A stretch of 64,000 nt of DNA from positions 1-64,000 of the forward strand of contig NZ_JANCPR020000012.1 in the NCBI RefSeq assembly GCF_028657195.3. The letters run 5' to 3'. Shown here one piece after another: positions 50,557 to 59,646 of this stretch. Each line of letters opens with the position of its first letter. The first letter of the stretch is position 1. A program made the position numbers and the translations under genes. The notes beneath the pieces are model-generated. The model was not told the origin of the DNA. It did not search any database and saw nothing but the letters and a program-made list of their open reading frames with translations. The DNA comes from Streptomyces iconiensis (GTDB lineage: Bacteria; Actinomycetota; Actinomycetes; Streptomycetales; Streptomycetaceae).

Positions 50557-52077
50557 CTAGTCCACCCGGCGGGGCAGGCCCAGCGGGTTGGCGTCGCGCA
50601 GTTCCGGGGGGAGCAGCGGCTCGGGGGTGTCCTGGTAGGCGACGGGACGCAGCCAGCGTTCGACGGCGGTGGCGCCGACCGAGGTGGAGGTCGAGGTCGT
50701 GGCGGGGTAGGGCCCGCCGTGGTGCTGTGCGGGCGCGACGGCGACGCCGGTGGGCCAGCCGTTGACGAGCACGCGCCCCGCGAGCAGCGTCAACCGGGAC
50801 AGCAGCGCGGCGGCGGCGCCCCCGGTACCGTCCTGCGCCTCGGAGGAGGCGACATGCAGCGTCGCGGTGAGGCTTCCCGCGAGCCGGCCGAGTACGGCGT
50901 CGACGTCCTCTTCGCCGCCGTAGCGCACGGCCACGGTCACCGGTCCGAAGCACTCTTCGAGCAACAGCTCGTGCTTTCCGTCGAGTTCGCGCGCTGAGAC
51001 GGTGAGAAGCCCGGGGCGCACGCTGCGCGGGTCCTCGTCCCCCACCCCCGCCGCCACGGGCACCTCGACCTTGTCGAGCGCGCCGCGCGCCGCGACCCCG
51101 CTGAGATACGCGTCGCGCATCCGGTCGTCGAGGAGATATCCGGGCGCCGTGGCCCTGAGGCTGTCGGCGAGTACGCCGAGCATCCGGTCGCCGTCGTCGC
51201 CCTCGGGAACGAGGACGAGTCCTGGCTTGACGCAGAACTGGCCGGTGCCGAGCGTCATGGAGCCGCCGAGACCCGTGCCGATCTCCTCGGCACGTTCCGC
51301 GGCTGCCGCCGGGGTGACGACGACGGGGTTGAGGGAGCCGAGTTCACCGTGGAAGGGGATGGGGCGGGGGCGTGCCGCCGCGGCGTCGTAGAGGGCGCGG
51401 CCTCCGCGTACGGACCCGGTGAATCCGGCGGCGGCGACGAGGGGGTGCTTGACGAGTTCGACGCCCGCCTCGAAGCCGTGCACGACGGAGACGGTGTCCT
51501 CGGGAAGCCCGGTGGCGACGGCTGCGGCACGCAGTGCGGCGGCGCACAGTTCGGAGGTCGCGGGGTGGTCGGGGTGCGCCTTGACGACGACGGGGCAGCC
51601 GGCGGCCAGGGCGCTGGCGGTGTCGCCGCCGGGCACGGAGAAGGCGAGGGGGAAGTTGGACGCCGCGTAGACGGCGACGACACCGAGCGGCACCTTGTAG
51701 CGGCGCAGGTCGGGGCGGGGCGGCGTGAGGGAGGGGTCGGCGTGGTCGATGATGACGCCGAGGTAGCCGCCGTCCTCGATCTCGTCGGCGAAGGCACGCA
51801 GTTGGGCCGTGGTGCGGCCGAGTTCGCCGGTGATACGGGGTATGCCGAGGGCGCTCTCCTCGTCGGCGACGCGGATGATGTCCTCTCCCCCGGCCTCCAG
51901 CCTGGTGGCGGCCTCGCGGAGGAAGGCGGCACGCCGGGTGCGCTCGGCGAGCGCGGGAAGCGCTTCGTGCGCGGCCCGTACGGCGGCGTCGACGGTTGCG
52001 GGCGTGGCCTCGTCGGTCACGCGCTCTCGGCGCTTCCCGGTACGGGGGTCCACGCTCCACACTGGTACTGCCGTCAC
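50557..52077 (-). CDS. Aldehyde dehydrogenase (NADP+), 2-oxoglutarate-semialdehyde type
   Basis: 506 residues from GTG 52077 with GGAGG upstream. It resembles the ALDH branch of alpha-ketoglutaric semialdehyde (2,5-dioxovalerate) dehydrogenases: VAVYAASNFPLAFSVPGGDTASALAAGCPVVVKAHPDHP, GFTGSVRGGRALYDAAAARPRPIPFHGELGSLNPVVV (catalytic Glu) and GTGQFCVKPGLVLVP (catalytic Cys). Such enzymes finish pentose, glucarate or hydroxyproline catabolism. The gene is divergent from an IclR regulator, which is common for sugar-acid pathways. No other pathway gene is adjacent, so upstream steps must be encoded elsewhere. Confidence 0.87.
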   Translation of the reverse strand: MTAVPVWSVDPRTGKRRERVTDEATPATVDAAVRAAHEALPALAERTRRAAFLREAATRLEAGGEDIIRVADEESALGIPRITGELGRTTAQLRAFADEIEDGGYLGVIIDHADPSLTPPRPDLRRYKVPLGVVAVYAASNFPLAFSVPGGDTASALAAGCPVVVKAHPDHPATSELCAAALRAAAVATGLPEDTVSVVHGFEAGVELVKHPLVAAAGFTGSVRGGRALYDAAAARPRPIPFHGELGSLNPVVVTPAAAAERAEEIGTGLGGSMTLGTGQFCVKPGLVLVPEGDDGDRMLGVLADSLRATAPGYLLDDRMRDAYLSGVAARGALDKVEVPVAAGVGDEDPRSVRPGLLTVSARELDGKHELLLEECFGPVTVAVRYGGEEDVDAVLGRLAGSLTATLHVASSEAQDGTGGAAAALLSRLTLLAGRVLVNGWPTGVAVAPAQHHGGPYPATTSTSTSVGATAVERWLRPVAYQDTPEPLLPPELRDANPLGLPRRVD

Positions 52078-52134
52078 GGGGGTCCTCCTGCCGGGCTGTC
52101 TGTTCCGCGCATTCCGTGCTCTCATCCGGAGAGC

Positions 52135-52150
52135 GTTCGGTATGCTGAAC
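52135..52150. promoter_or_regulatory. Putative IclR operator
   Basis: An interrupted palindrome, GTTCGGTATGCTGAAC, overlaps a TATGCT -10-like hexamer (52141-52146) in the divergent gap between the aldehyde dehydrogenase and IclR genes. TGAATTCA, a perfect palindrome, lies at 52165-52172. Confidence 0.5.
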
Positions 52151-52220
52151 ACCATCCCTGTAAGTGAATTCAGCGATCAGCAGGGACTCTAGGACTGCGC
52201 GAACAGAGGGGTCAAGGTCG

Positions 52221-52991
52221 ATGTCTGGTGCCGAGGCGGGGGGTTCGCAGGTCAAATCGGCCGTGCGGACGGTGGAGTTGCTGGAGTTCTTCGCCGGAAG
52301 GCCGGGCATGCACGCGCTCGCCGCCGTCCAAGAGGCGGTCGGATACCCGAAGTCGAGCCTCTACATGCTGCTGCGCACGCTGGTGGACCTCGGCTGGGTG
52401 GAGACGGACGCCACGGGCACGCGCTACGGGATCGGGGTAAGGGCGCTGCTCGTCGGCACCTCGTACATCGACGGCGACGAGGTGGTGGCAGCCGCCAGGC
52501 CGACACTCGACCGGCTCTCGGACGACACGACCGAGACCATCCACCTGGCACGCCTGGACGGCACCAACGTCGTCTATCTCGCCACCCGCCAGTCGCAGCA
52601 CTATCTGCGCCCGTTCACACGCGTCGGACGCCGCCTGCCCGCGCACTCCACCTCGCTGGGCAAGGCGCTGCTGGCGACGTACTCCGACGAGCAGGTGCGC
52701 AAGATGCTGCCGGAGACCCTGCCGCAGCTGACCGAACACACGCTCACCGACCGCGAGAAGCTGATCGAGGAGCTGCACGTCGTACGGGAGAGCGGCTGCG
52801 CCGTCGACCGCGAGGAGAACACGCTGGGGCTGCGCTGCTTCGGTGTGGCGATCCCGTACCGGACCCCCGCGCGGGACGCGATCAGCTGCTCCGTCCCGGT
52901 GGCCCGGCTGACGCCCGCACACGAGCAGATGATCAAGGACGCCCTCTTCGACGCACGGGACCGCCTCCTGCACGCCACCCGGAGGCTGTGA
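52221..52991 (+). CDS. IclR family transcriptional regulator
   Basis: 256 residues from ATG 52221. The N-terminal winged HTH is VKSAVRTVELLEFFAGRPGMHALAAVQEAVGYPKSSLYMLLRTLVDLGWVE. The C-terminal effector domain shows the IclR pattern GTNVVYLATRQSQHYLRPFTRVGRRLPAHSTSLGKALLA and GCAVDREENTLGLRCFGVAIPYR. It is probably a KdgR/PcaR-like regulator of the divergent aldehyde dehydrogenase gene, sensing a sugar acid or keto acid. No terminator is evident before the repeats that follow. Confidence 0.9.
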   Translation: MSGAEAGGSQVKSAVRTVELLEFFAGRPGMHALAAVQEAVGYPKSSLYMLLRTLVDLGWVETDATGTRYGIGVRALLVGTSYIDGDEVVAAARPTLDRLSDDTTETIHLARLDGTNVVYLATRQSQHYLRPFTRVGRRLPAHSTSLGKALLATYSDEQVRKMLPETLPQLTEHTLTDREKLIEELHVVRESGCAVDREENTLGLRCFGVAIPYRTPARDAISCSVPVARLTPAHEQMIKDALFDARDRLLHATRRL

Positions 52992-53020
52992 CACATCCCC
53001 GGCGGCCCGGACACGGTTCA

Positions 53021-53104
53021 GCGGCCCGGGCGGACTCGGCGGCCCGGGCGGACTCGGCGGCTCGGGCCGGGCTCGGAGGCCCGGGCAGGCTCGGAGGCTC
53101 AGGC
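53021..53104. repeat. 18-nt GC-rich tandem repeat, decaying
   Basis: GCGGCCCGGGCGGACTCG occurs twice in tandem (53021-53038 and 53039-53056). Three to four diverged units follow (GGCTCGGGCCGGGCTCGGAGG...). It lies between the IclR gene and the secreted phosphatase-family gene. Confidence 0.75.
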
Positions 53105-53182
53105 GACGTGGGCTGCTCCGACGGCCTCGGCGGCTCGGCGCGGAACCTTTTCTTCGGGTTTGTCCGCTGATCCAATCCCGGT

Positions 53183-54388
53183 ATGCGGAAACCAGACAGG
53201 AAGACGGGCACGTCGCGTGCCCGCTGCACCGTCGTGGGCTGCGCGCTCGCGCTCCTCGGCACCGCGCTGCTCCCGGCACACGCCACAGCAGGCCCCGCAG
53301 GCCCCTCCCCCGCCGCAAGGCCCGGCACACAGCCACCCGCGGCTGCGCCCGCTGCGGCTCCGGCACCCACGGCGATGCGGGGCGCCGAGGGGGCACGGGA
53401 CGCCGAGAAGGTGCGGGGCGCCGAAGACGTGCGGGTGCTGTCCTGGAACATCCGCCACGGCGGCAAGGACAAGAAGCTGGGCGGGGCGCGGAACCTCCCG
53501 CTCCTTCTCGACCAGCTCGTCAGCCTCGCCCCCGACGTGTTCTTCGCGATCGAGACCTACGGCGCGGGCGACGCCATCCGCAGGGCGCTGACGGAGCGCG
53601 CGGGCAAGGGCACGTACCGGGCCGTGCAGGTCACCCCCGGCAAGCACGGGCCGAGCCGGGACAACCTGTGGATCTTCACCCGGTACCGGGTGGTGAAGAG
53701 GTTCCCCGTCCAGCGCAAAGACGACGACGAGCACGAGCACGACGACGACCGCGTGTCCGTCAGCGGCTTCAACACCGGCGGCGCCCGCGTCCGGCTGCCG
53801 GGCGGACAGCATCTGAACCTCTTCGACACCTGGCTGTCCTTCTCGCACCCCTGGATCGGCCACATGATCAACGCCAACGCCAGAGCCGCGAAGAAGGGCG
53901 CTTCGCTGCCTCACTCGCGCGAGGACATCACCGAGGCCGAACAGGAGCGCCAGGTACCGCAGTTGCGCGAGATCCTCGACCGGCGTGTCCCCGCTATGCT
54001 CGACGGCGACACCTCGCCCACGCTGCTCGCCGGTGACCTCAACACCGTTCCGGCCTCCGACTGGAGCGGGGCCTGGGCCCGGTGCCCGCGCAAGTACGGG
54101 CTCTCCTACGACCTGCGCACGACCCGCATGATCGAGGAGGCGGGCTTCCGCGACACCTACCGCGAGGCTCACCCCGACGTGTGCGCGGAACCGGGCAGCA
54201 CCTGGAGCCCCCTCGCCAGGAACCGCAGCGCCACGCCTGCGCGCATCGACTTCGTCTTCGCCAGAGGGCGGCAGCTCGCGGTGAACCGCTCGTTCACGGT
54301 CGGCGAGCGGCTCGCCTCCCACCCGCCGGGGCGGTTCTACTCCGACCACGCCGCCGTCGTCACCGATCTGAAGGTGGCGCGGGTCTGA
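53183..54388 (+). CDS. Secreted endonuclease/exonuclease/phosphatase family protein
   Basis: 401 residues. A signal peptide (basic MRKPDRKTGTSRAR, then CTVVGCALALLGTALLPAHATA) precedes a Pro/Ala linker and an EEP-fold domain: VLSWNIRHGGKD (Asn metal ligand), DVFFAIETYG (Glu), LLAGDLNTVP (Asp/Asn) and FYSDHAAVVTDLKV (SDH catalytic His). This fold covers DNases, sphingomyelinases and inositol-phosphate phosphatases; the secreted location suggests extracellular DNA or phospholipid as substrate. An acidic/His run (KDDDEHEHDDD) lies mid-protein. No PHO box was seen upstream. Confidence 0.86.
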   Translation: MRKPDRKTGTSRARCTVVGCALALLGTALLPAHATAGPAGPSPAARPGTQPPAAAPAAAPAPTAMRGAEGARDAEKVRGAEDVRVLSWNIRHGGKDKKLGGARNLPLLLDQLVSLAPDVFFAIETYGAGDAIRRALTERAGKGTYRAVQVTPGKHGPSRDNLWIFTRYRVVKRFPVQRKDDDEHEHDDDRVSVSGFNTGGARVRLPGGQHLNLFDTWLSFSHPWIGHMINANARAAKKGASLPHSREDITEAEQERQVPQLREILDRRVPAMLDGDTSPTLLAGDLNTVPASDWSGAWARCPRKYGLSYDLRTTRMIEEAGFRDTYREAHPDVCAEPGSTWSPLARNRSATPARIDFVFARGRQLAVNRSFTVGERLASHPPGRFYSDHAAVVTDLKVARV

Positions 54389-54468
54389 GACCGTCTCCGC
54401 CGCGCGGCGTAGGCGGATCGTCACCCGGCAGGAAGCGCGGGACGGCAGCGGCGGGAAACGTGGTGCGC

Positions 54469-55521
54469 ATGCGAAGGACCAAGACTCTCCTCGCGGCGCT
54501 CACCGTGGCCGCCTGCCTCCCCTATCTGGCGCTCAAACTCACCTGGCTGTCCGGAGGAACGACCGGCATCCCGGAGGGAAGCACGCTGCGGGACAGCGGC
54601 GACACCCTGTGGGTGCTCAACGCGGTGACCGTCGCGATGGACGCCACCGTCGTCCTCCTGGTGTTCGCACTCACCCGCGCCTGGGGCAGGCGCCTCCCCG
54701 CCGCACTGCTCGCACTCCCGCTCTGGGCCGCCACCGGACTGCTGGGACCGATCGTGGTCGCCTTTCCGGCACAGGCGCTGTACGGCGCGGTCTCCGGCGC
54801 GGACAGCACGGGCGGTGTGCGCGGTACGGACGCCGCCGACATGCTCGACGGCTGGGTGTGGACGGTGGTCTATACGGGCTTCTCCGTCCAGGCGCTCGCC
54901 CTGGGCGGGCTGTTCGTGCTGTACGTGCGCGATCGCTGGGGCACCCTGCTCCGTACCCGCCTCGGCGCGCTGCCCGTGCCCCCACGCGTACGGGCGATCT
55001 GGCGTCCCGCCTTCGCGGCCGGCGCACTCCTCGCGCTGGCCTCGGCCGTACCGCACCTCCTGTGGGCCGTCGGCGCCGGCGCCGACGTGGGCCCGTGCCC
55101 GACGCGCGGTGCGGAGCAGAGCGCCGACAGCCGCCTCGTGGAGGGGGCGTTCGCCCTGTTCACGCTGGTCGCCGTCGCGGGCCTCCGGCAGCTCACCCGG
55201 GGGAACCCGCAGCTCACCCCGGGGGAAACGGGGCGGCGGAGTCCCCGGCTGGGCATGCCGCTGGCCGCCGCGTGGATCGGTACGGGCGTCATGACGTGCT
55301 GGGCGCTCTGGCTGCTCGTCGGCGCGCTCACGGGAGGCGGCCGGGCGGTCGGCCAGCGCGCGTCCGGCTGCACGGAGCTGGTCACCACGGGCCAACTGGT
55401 CGCCGGCCTGCTGCTGACGCTGCTCGGCGCGCACGCGCTGCGGCAGCGCGCGAACGCCTCCGGCACGGCCCAGGACCGCACGGCCCCGGACCGCACGGGA
55501 GGCGGCGACGTGACGGTGTGA
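54469..55521 (+). CDS. Polytopic membrane protein of unknown function
   Basis: 350 residues from ATG 54469; GTG 54460 or 54463 is possible. About 7-8 hydrophobic helices are visible (TLLAALTVAACLPYLALKL, VLNAVTVAMDATVVLLVFAL, ALLALPLWAATGLLGPIVVA, YTGFSVQALALGGLFVLYV, AFAAGALLALASAVPHLLWA and three more). The extracellular loop with SADSRLVEGAF precedes helix 6. I do not recognise a family. It overlaps the sensor kinase gene by 4 nt (GTGA), so it is probably part of that signalling operon, as an accessory sensor or target. Confidence 0.7.
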   Translation: MRRTKTLLAALTVAACLPYLALKLTWLSGGTTGIPEGSTLRDSGDTLWVLNAVTVAMDATVVLLVFALTRAWGRRLPAALLALPLWAATGLLGPIVVAFPAQALYGAVSGADSTGGVRGTDAADMLDGWVWTVVYTGFSVQALALGGLFVLYVRDRWGTLLRTRLGALPVPPRVRAIWRPAFAAGALLALASAVPHLLWAVGAGADVGPCPTRGAEQSADSRLVEGAFALFTLVAVAGLRQLTRGNPQLTPGETGRRSPRLGMPLAAAWIGTGVMTCWALWLLVGALTGGGRAVGQRASGCTELVTTGQLVAGLLLTLLGAHALRQRANASGTAQDRTAPDRTGGGDVTV

Positions 55522-57164
55522 CACGGTCGCGGGACGATACGGGCGCGGCCGTACGGGACGCCGGCACAGAGGCGGTACCGGGCAGCACTGATGCCGGCCT
55601 GCGAGGCCGAACGGGGAAAGCGGGGTGGCGGATGGGGTGGCGAGGGCGCGTGGCGCTGCTGGGTTCGCGGTGGCTGCATCTGTTGCAGGGCGGCGCGCTG
55701 TTCATGCCGTTCTTCCTGCTGGCCGCGGTGGGGGTAAGCCTCGTGTACCCGCGGACGAGGCCGTTCGGGCCGCCGATGAGCGGGCAGTTCACGGCGTACG
55801 CGCTCGCGCTGCCGATCGTGGCACTCGCCGGGCTGCTGCCGCTCATCCGGTCCCTGGAGACGGCGGCCGTGCGGACCCTGTGCGGTGTACCGGCGAGTGC
55901 GCTGGCCCCTGGCCCCGCCGTCTCGTGGGCGGCGCGACGGCGTACGACGGTGTGGTTCACGCTGCATGCGGGCCTCGGCGCGCTCGTCAGCGGCGCCTCG
56001 CTCGCCGTACCGCCGATGGCGATCGCCCTGCTCGCCTTCCCCCTCTCGCCCTGGCTGCGGGAGCACACGCGGGCCTGGCCTTGGGACCACGGCGGCAGCG
56101 CACTGTGGACGGCACCCGTCGCCGGACTGGCGCTGCTCGCCGCCCTGGTGACCGTCGTGCACGGTGCGGGGACCGTGCTCGCGCGCTGCGCCCCCGTACT
56201 GCTGGGGCCCACGCCCGCCGACCGGCTCGCGGCGGCCGAGCGCCGCGCGGCGGAGCTGGCCGCCCGCAACCGCGTCGCACGCGAGCTGCACGACTCCGTG
56301 GGCCACGCGCTCAGCGCTGCCTCGCTCCAGGCGAGCGCGGCACAACGGGTCCTGGACTCCGACCCGGACTTCGTACGGGAGGCGCTGGCCGCCATCGAGG
56401 AGACCACCCGCGGGGCCGTCGCCGAACTCGACACCGTGCTGGGCGCCCTGCGCGAGGACGGCCCAGGCGACGACGGGCCACGGGAGGACAGCCCACGCGG
56501 CGCCGGCCCACGTGGTACCGGCCCGCACGACCCCCCGCACGCGACGGCGGCCGGCGGGACGGGCCCGGACACGTCAGCCGCGACGGGCGCGACAGCCACG
56601 ACAGGCACGAACGGCACGGGCGGCCCGACAAGCACAGGCAGCCCAGACCCAGCCCCAGACCCGGCCCCAAGCCAAGGCCAAGGCCCAGACCCCCAACCCG
56701 ACCCAGGACCCGGACCCGGCCAGGACCGCGCGCCCACCCTCGGCACGGGCCTCGCCGCGCTCCTGGCCCGCTGTCGGGCGACGGGTACCGAGGTGGAGCT
56801 GTACGAGGGCGAGGGCCTCGGCCCGCTGGGGCTGCTGCCGCCGGGGCTCTCGTCGGCGGCCTTCCGTATCGTGCAGGAGGGCCTCAGCAACGCACTGCGC
56901 CATGCGCCCGGCGCCCCCGTACGGGCCTGGCTGGAGCGTCAACAGGCCCCGGAAAACGAGGAGTTGGTGATCACCGTGGAGAACCGGGTCGCGCCGCCCG
57001 AAGCGCGGGCCCGCACGCGTACGCAGCCCCGTACGGCGGGCGGGCGCGGGCTGTCCGGCGTCAGCGAGCGTGCCGCGCTCCTCGGTGGCACCGCACACGC
57101 GCACGACCGGGACGGCGTATGGCGCCTCACCGCACGCCTCCCGCTGACGGCGGCCGGCCGGTGA
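55518..57164 (+). CDS. NarL-type sensor histidine kinase with long disordered linker
   Basis: 548 residues from GTG 55518. Four to five membrane helices (about 54-76, 93-111, 150-178, 197-218) form the sensor. The HisKA_3 dimerisation domain carries the phosphoacceptor His258 in ARELHDSVGHALS. Residues ~313-406 are a low-complexity Gly/Pro/Thr/Asp linker, then comes a HATPase_c domain (FRIVQEGLSNALRHAPGAPV with the N-box Asn, and GGRGLSGVSERAALLGG as G-box). Kinases of this class normally join DHp and ATPase domains directly, so the ~95-residue insert is exceptional. The stop overlaps the response regulator GTG. Confidence 0.88.
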   Translation: MTRSRDDTGAAVRDAGTEAVPGSTDAGLRGRTGKAGWRMGWRGRVALLGSRWLHLLQGGALFMPFFLLAAVGVSLVYPRTRPFGPPMSGQFTAYALALPIVALAGLLPLIRSLETAAVRTLCGVPASALAPGPAVSWAARRRTTVWFTLHAGLGALVSGASLAVPPMAIALLAFPLSPWLREHTRAWPWDHGGSALWTAPVAGLALLAALVTVVHGAGTVLARCAPVLLGPTPADRLAAAERRAAELAARNRVARELHDSVGHALSAASLQASAAQRVLDSDPDFVREALAAIEETTRGAVAELDTVLGALREDGPGDDGPREDSPRGAGPRGTGPHDPPHATAAGGTGPDTSAATGATATTGTNGTGGPTSTGSPDPAPDPAPSQGQGPDPQPDPGPGPGQDRAPTLGTGLAALLARCRATGTEVELYEGEGLGPLGLLPPGLSSAAFRIVQEGLSNALRHAPGAPVRAWLERQQAPENEELVITVENRVAPPEARARTRTQPRTAGGRGLSGVSERAALLGGTAHAHDRDGVWRLTARLPLTAAGR

Positions 57165-57859
57165 GCCCCGCAGGAGAAGCCGCGCGACCGGCCGCCCACG
57201 GTTCGGACACGGGGCTGCGCGTCGTGATCGCGGACGACGAGCGCATGGTGCGTACGGCGCTCCGCGCGATCCTCGGGGCCGAGACCGGCATCGAGATCGT
57301 GGGCGAGGCGGCGAGCGGCAGCGAGGCCGTCTCCACCGTGCGGGAACTGCGGCCCGACCTCGTCCTGATGGACGTACGGATGCCCGGGGTGGACGGCATC
57401 CGCGCGACCGAGCTGATTCTCGCCACGATGGGCGATGCGGCACCGCGCGTCCTGGTGCTGACCACCTTCGAGAACGACTCCTACGTCTACGACGCGCTGC
57501 GCGCCGGGGCACACGGCTTCCTGCTGAAGCGATCCACGGCGGACGAACTGGTGGCCGCCGTACGGGCGTTGGCGCACGGGGACTCGCTGCTCTACCCCTC
57601 GGCGCTGCGCGCGCTCGCGGCGCACCACGCGAGGGACCGGCGTGCCGCCCGGCTCACGGAGCGGCTGACCGAGCGGGAGACGGCGGTGCTGCGGCTGATG
57701 GCCGAGGGCCTGACGAACGCCGAGATCGCGGCGCGGGCTTCCGTCGCACCCGCGACGGCCAAGACGCATGTCGCCGCCGTCCTCACCAAGCTCGGCGCCA
57801 GGGACCGCACCCAGGCCGTGATCATGGCGTACGAGCACGGCTTCGTGACCCCGCGCTGA
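57161..57859 (+). CDS. NarL/FixJ family response regulator
   Basis: 232 residues from GTG 57161 (GTGA overlap with the kinase). The receiver domain has VVIADDERMVR (acidic pocket), LVLMDVRMPGVDG with the phosphoacceptor Asp, TTFE (Thr) and LLKRST (Lys). The C-terminal LuxR-type HTH is LTERETAVLRLMAEGLTNAEIAARASVAPATAKTHVAAVLTKLGARDRTQAVIMAYEHG. It is phosphorylated by the preceding kinase and binds DNA as a dimer. Targets are unknown; the adjacent membrane protein operon may be autoregulated. Confidence 0.92.
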   Translation: MSPAGEAARPAAHGSDTGLRVVIADDERMVRTALRAILGAETGIEIVGEAASGSEAVSTVRELRPDLVLMDVRMPGVDGIRATELILATMGDAAPRVLVLTTFENDSYVYDALRAGAHGFLLKRSTADELVAAVRALAHGDSLLYPSALRALAAHHARDRRAARLTERLTERETAVLRLMAEGLTNAEIAARASVAPATAKTHVAAVLTKLGARDRTQAVIMAYEHGFVTPR

Positions 57860-57904
57860 GGTGCCACGGAACGCCGCGGTTCCCCGGGACGGCGGGGACG
57901 GGGA

Positions 57905-58759
57905 TCACTGCCCGATGTGGGCTGCGAGCCGGTCGGCGGCGGAGCGGGGCTCGCGGCCGAGGAGTTCGGCCAACAGCGGGTCCGCTTCGGCGAAGTAGCC
58001 GGCGCGGGCCGCCTGGTACCAGGTGAGCAGGAGTCGGGCCATCTGCTCCGGGACGCCGACCGCGATCTGTTCGGCGACCCACTGCTCGTCGTCCACGACG
58101 ATGCGCTTGATGGTGCGGCCTGTGAGGTCAGAGACGATCTTGGCGAAATCGTCGAAGGTGACGGCGGTCGGCGCGGTCAGGGTGACAGGACCGTCGAAGG
58201 AGCGGTCACCGGCGAGGATGACCGCGGTGGCCTCGGCGATCTCGTCACGGTCGGTGAACGGGATGGGACCGTCTTCCGGCTGAGCGATCACGCCGGTCCG
58301 CTGCCACGGGCCGAGCACCTGGTCGAGCGGACCGTAGGCGCCGTTGCGCAGTGCGGTCCAGTCGGTGCCGGAGTCGCGGAGGATCGCCTCGGTGGCGATG
58401 TGGAATTCCGACGGCCCGTACGGGTTGCCGGGGACGGCGGCCTGCTGGCTGGTGTAGAGGATCCGCCGGGCGCCGGCCGCGACCGCGGCTTCGACGGCAT
58501 TGCGGTGCAGGCCGACCATGTCGGCGGCCGGGTCGTTGCCGGACACCACAAGGACCTGCTCGGCACCGGCGAATGAGTCGCGCAGCGCTGCCGGGTCCTC
58601 GTAGGAGCCCTGCCGCACGCGCACGCCGCGGTCGGCGAGGTGCTGCGCCTTGGCGGTGTCGCGGACGCTGACGCCGATCCGGTCGGCGGGTACGCGGTTG
58701 AGGAGGTGCTCGACGGTGGCGCCGCCCAGCCCACCGGTAGCGCCGGTGACAACAATCAT
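57905..58759 (-). CDS. NmrA/QorB-like NAD(P)H-binding oxidoreductase
   Basis: A 284-residue atypical SDR of the NmrA / quinone oxidoreductase-2 type. MIVVTGATGGLGGATVEHLL is the dinucleotide-binding start (VTGATGxLG), with SVRDTAKAQHLADRGVRVRQGSYEDP after it, the LVVSGND strand and RRILYTSQQAAVPG. The start ATG 58759 follows AGGAAGGTCAAG. It may act on quinones or simply sense the NADPH/NADP ratio. It is divergent from a TetR regulator; the gap holds two palindromes, so it is the likely regulated target. Confidence 0.87.
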   Translation of the reverse strand: MIVVTGATGGLGGATVEHLLNRVPADRIGVSVRDTAKAQHLADRGVRVRQGSYEDPAALRDSFAGAEQVLVVSGNDPAADMVGLHRNAVEAAVAAGARRILYTSQQAAVPGNPYGPSEFHIATEAILRDSGTDWTALRNGAYGPLDQVLGPWQRTGVIAQPEDGPIPFTDRDEIAEATAVILAGDRSFDGPVTLTAPTAVTFDDFAKIVSDLTGRTIKRIVVDDEQWVAEQIAVGVPEQMARLLLTWYQAARAGYFAEADPLLAELLGREPRSAADRLAAHIGQ

Positions 58760-58817
58760 GTTCTTGACCTTCCTGAGAGCCCACGGTGCCCGTCTTGGCG
58801 GTGGGCGGAACCATAAA

Positions 58818-58880
58818 TTGACCAAGCAGGTCAGTTTCTCTTCCGACTGCGACCGTAGGTAAACTGACCCTGCGAGTCAA
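58818..58880. promoter_or_regulatory. Twin TetR-type operators
   Basis: Two palindromes in the divergent gap: TTGACC-AAGCA-GGTCAG (58818-58834) and CTGACC-CTGCG-AGTCAA (58864-58880). Their flanks AGTTT/AAACT also make the pair a larger inverted repeat around ~58849. Each half-site has the TGACC/GGTCA form. Confidence 0.72.
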
Positions 58881-58908
58881 ATTCGACGGTGAGCGACAGG
58901 AAGAGACG

Positions 58909-59520
58909 GTGAGAGCCATGGCCGGTGCGGTGCCTTCGCAATCCCCGCTGCGCGCCGACGCCCGGCGCAATTCCCAGCAGATCCGCTCGGCCGCGATCGG
59001 CGCCTTCCAGGGAGAGGGCCTGACGGTGCCGCTGGAGGAGGTCGCGAAGGCAGCGGGGGTGAGCAAGGCCACGATCTTCAACCGGTTCGGCGGGCGGATC
59101 GGCCTCATCGAAGCCGTCATCGAAGAGGTCGTGGCGAGTGAGCTGTTCGCCGTCATCGACCGCGCTCGGACCGTCGACGACGACGGCGAGCGGATCGCGT
59201 ACTACCTCACCGCGATCCGCGACCTCCAGTACCGCCAGCCCGCCTTCAACGACGTCCTGTTGCAGACATATCCGCACTCGCAGCAGCTCATGGAGATCTG
59301 CCGGGTCGGAAGCGAGGCCAACGAAGAGCTGATCGCGGCGGCACGGACCTCCGGCGCGCTGCGGCCGGAGTTCACGGCTGACGACCTCCACGCACTCGTC
59401 CTCGACAACGCCCTCGCACTCAAGCACGGCAAGCGGCCCTCCCGGGACGACTACGACCGCCGCACCATGTACCTCCTGGACGGAATCCGAGGGCCCTCCT
59501 CCGCCTCCGGCGGACACTGA
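58909..59520 (+). CDS. TetR family transcriptional regulator
   Basis: 203 residues from GTG 58909 (AGGAA 6 nt upstream), or 200 from ATG 58918. The HTH is SQQIRSAAIGAFQGEGLTVPLEEVAKAAGVSKATIFNRFGGRIGLIEAVI; the rest is a helical TetR_C effector domain. It most likely represses itself and the divergent NmrA-like reductase gene through the twin operators at 58818-58880, and responds to a quinone or electrophile. That ligand is inference from the partner gene. Confidence 0.88.
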   Translation: MRAMAGAVPSQSPLRADARRNSQQIRSAAIGAFQGEGLTVPLEEVAKAAGVSKATIFNRFGGRIGLIEAVIEEVVASELFAVIDRARTVDDDGERIAYYLTAIRDLQYRQPAFNDVLLQTYPHSQQLMEICRVGSEANEELIAAARTSGALRPEFTADDLHALVLDNALALKHGKRPSRDDYDRRTMYLLDGIRGPSSASGGH

Positions 59521-59646
59521 CAGCGCCCTCGCCCTGGTGACCCGCGTCGTCCTCCGGGGCTCGTCTCGCTCCGGGACAGCACGAAGACCGTGCGTAGGCC
59601 GCGAGAGCACTCTCGGGCCGCCGCTCCGCCGATGCGATGATCAGGC

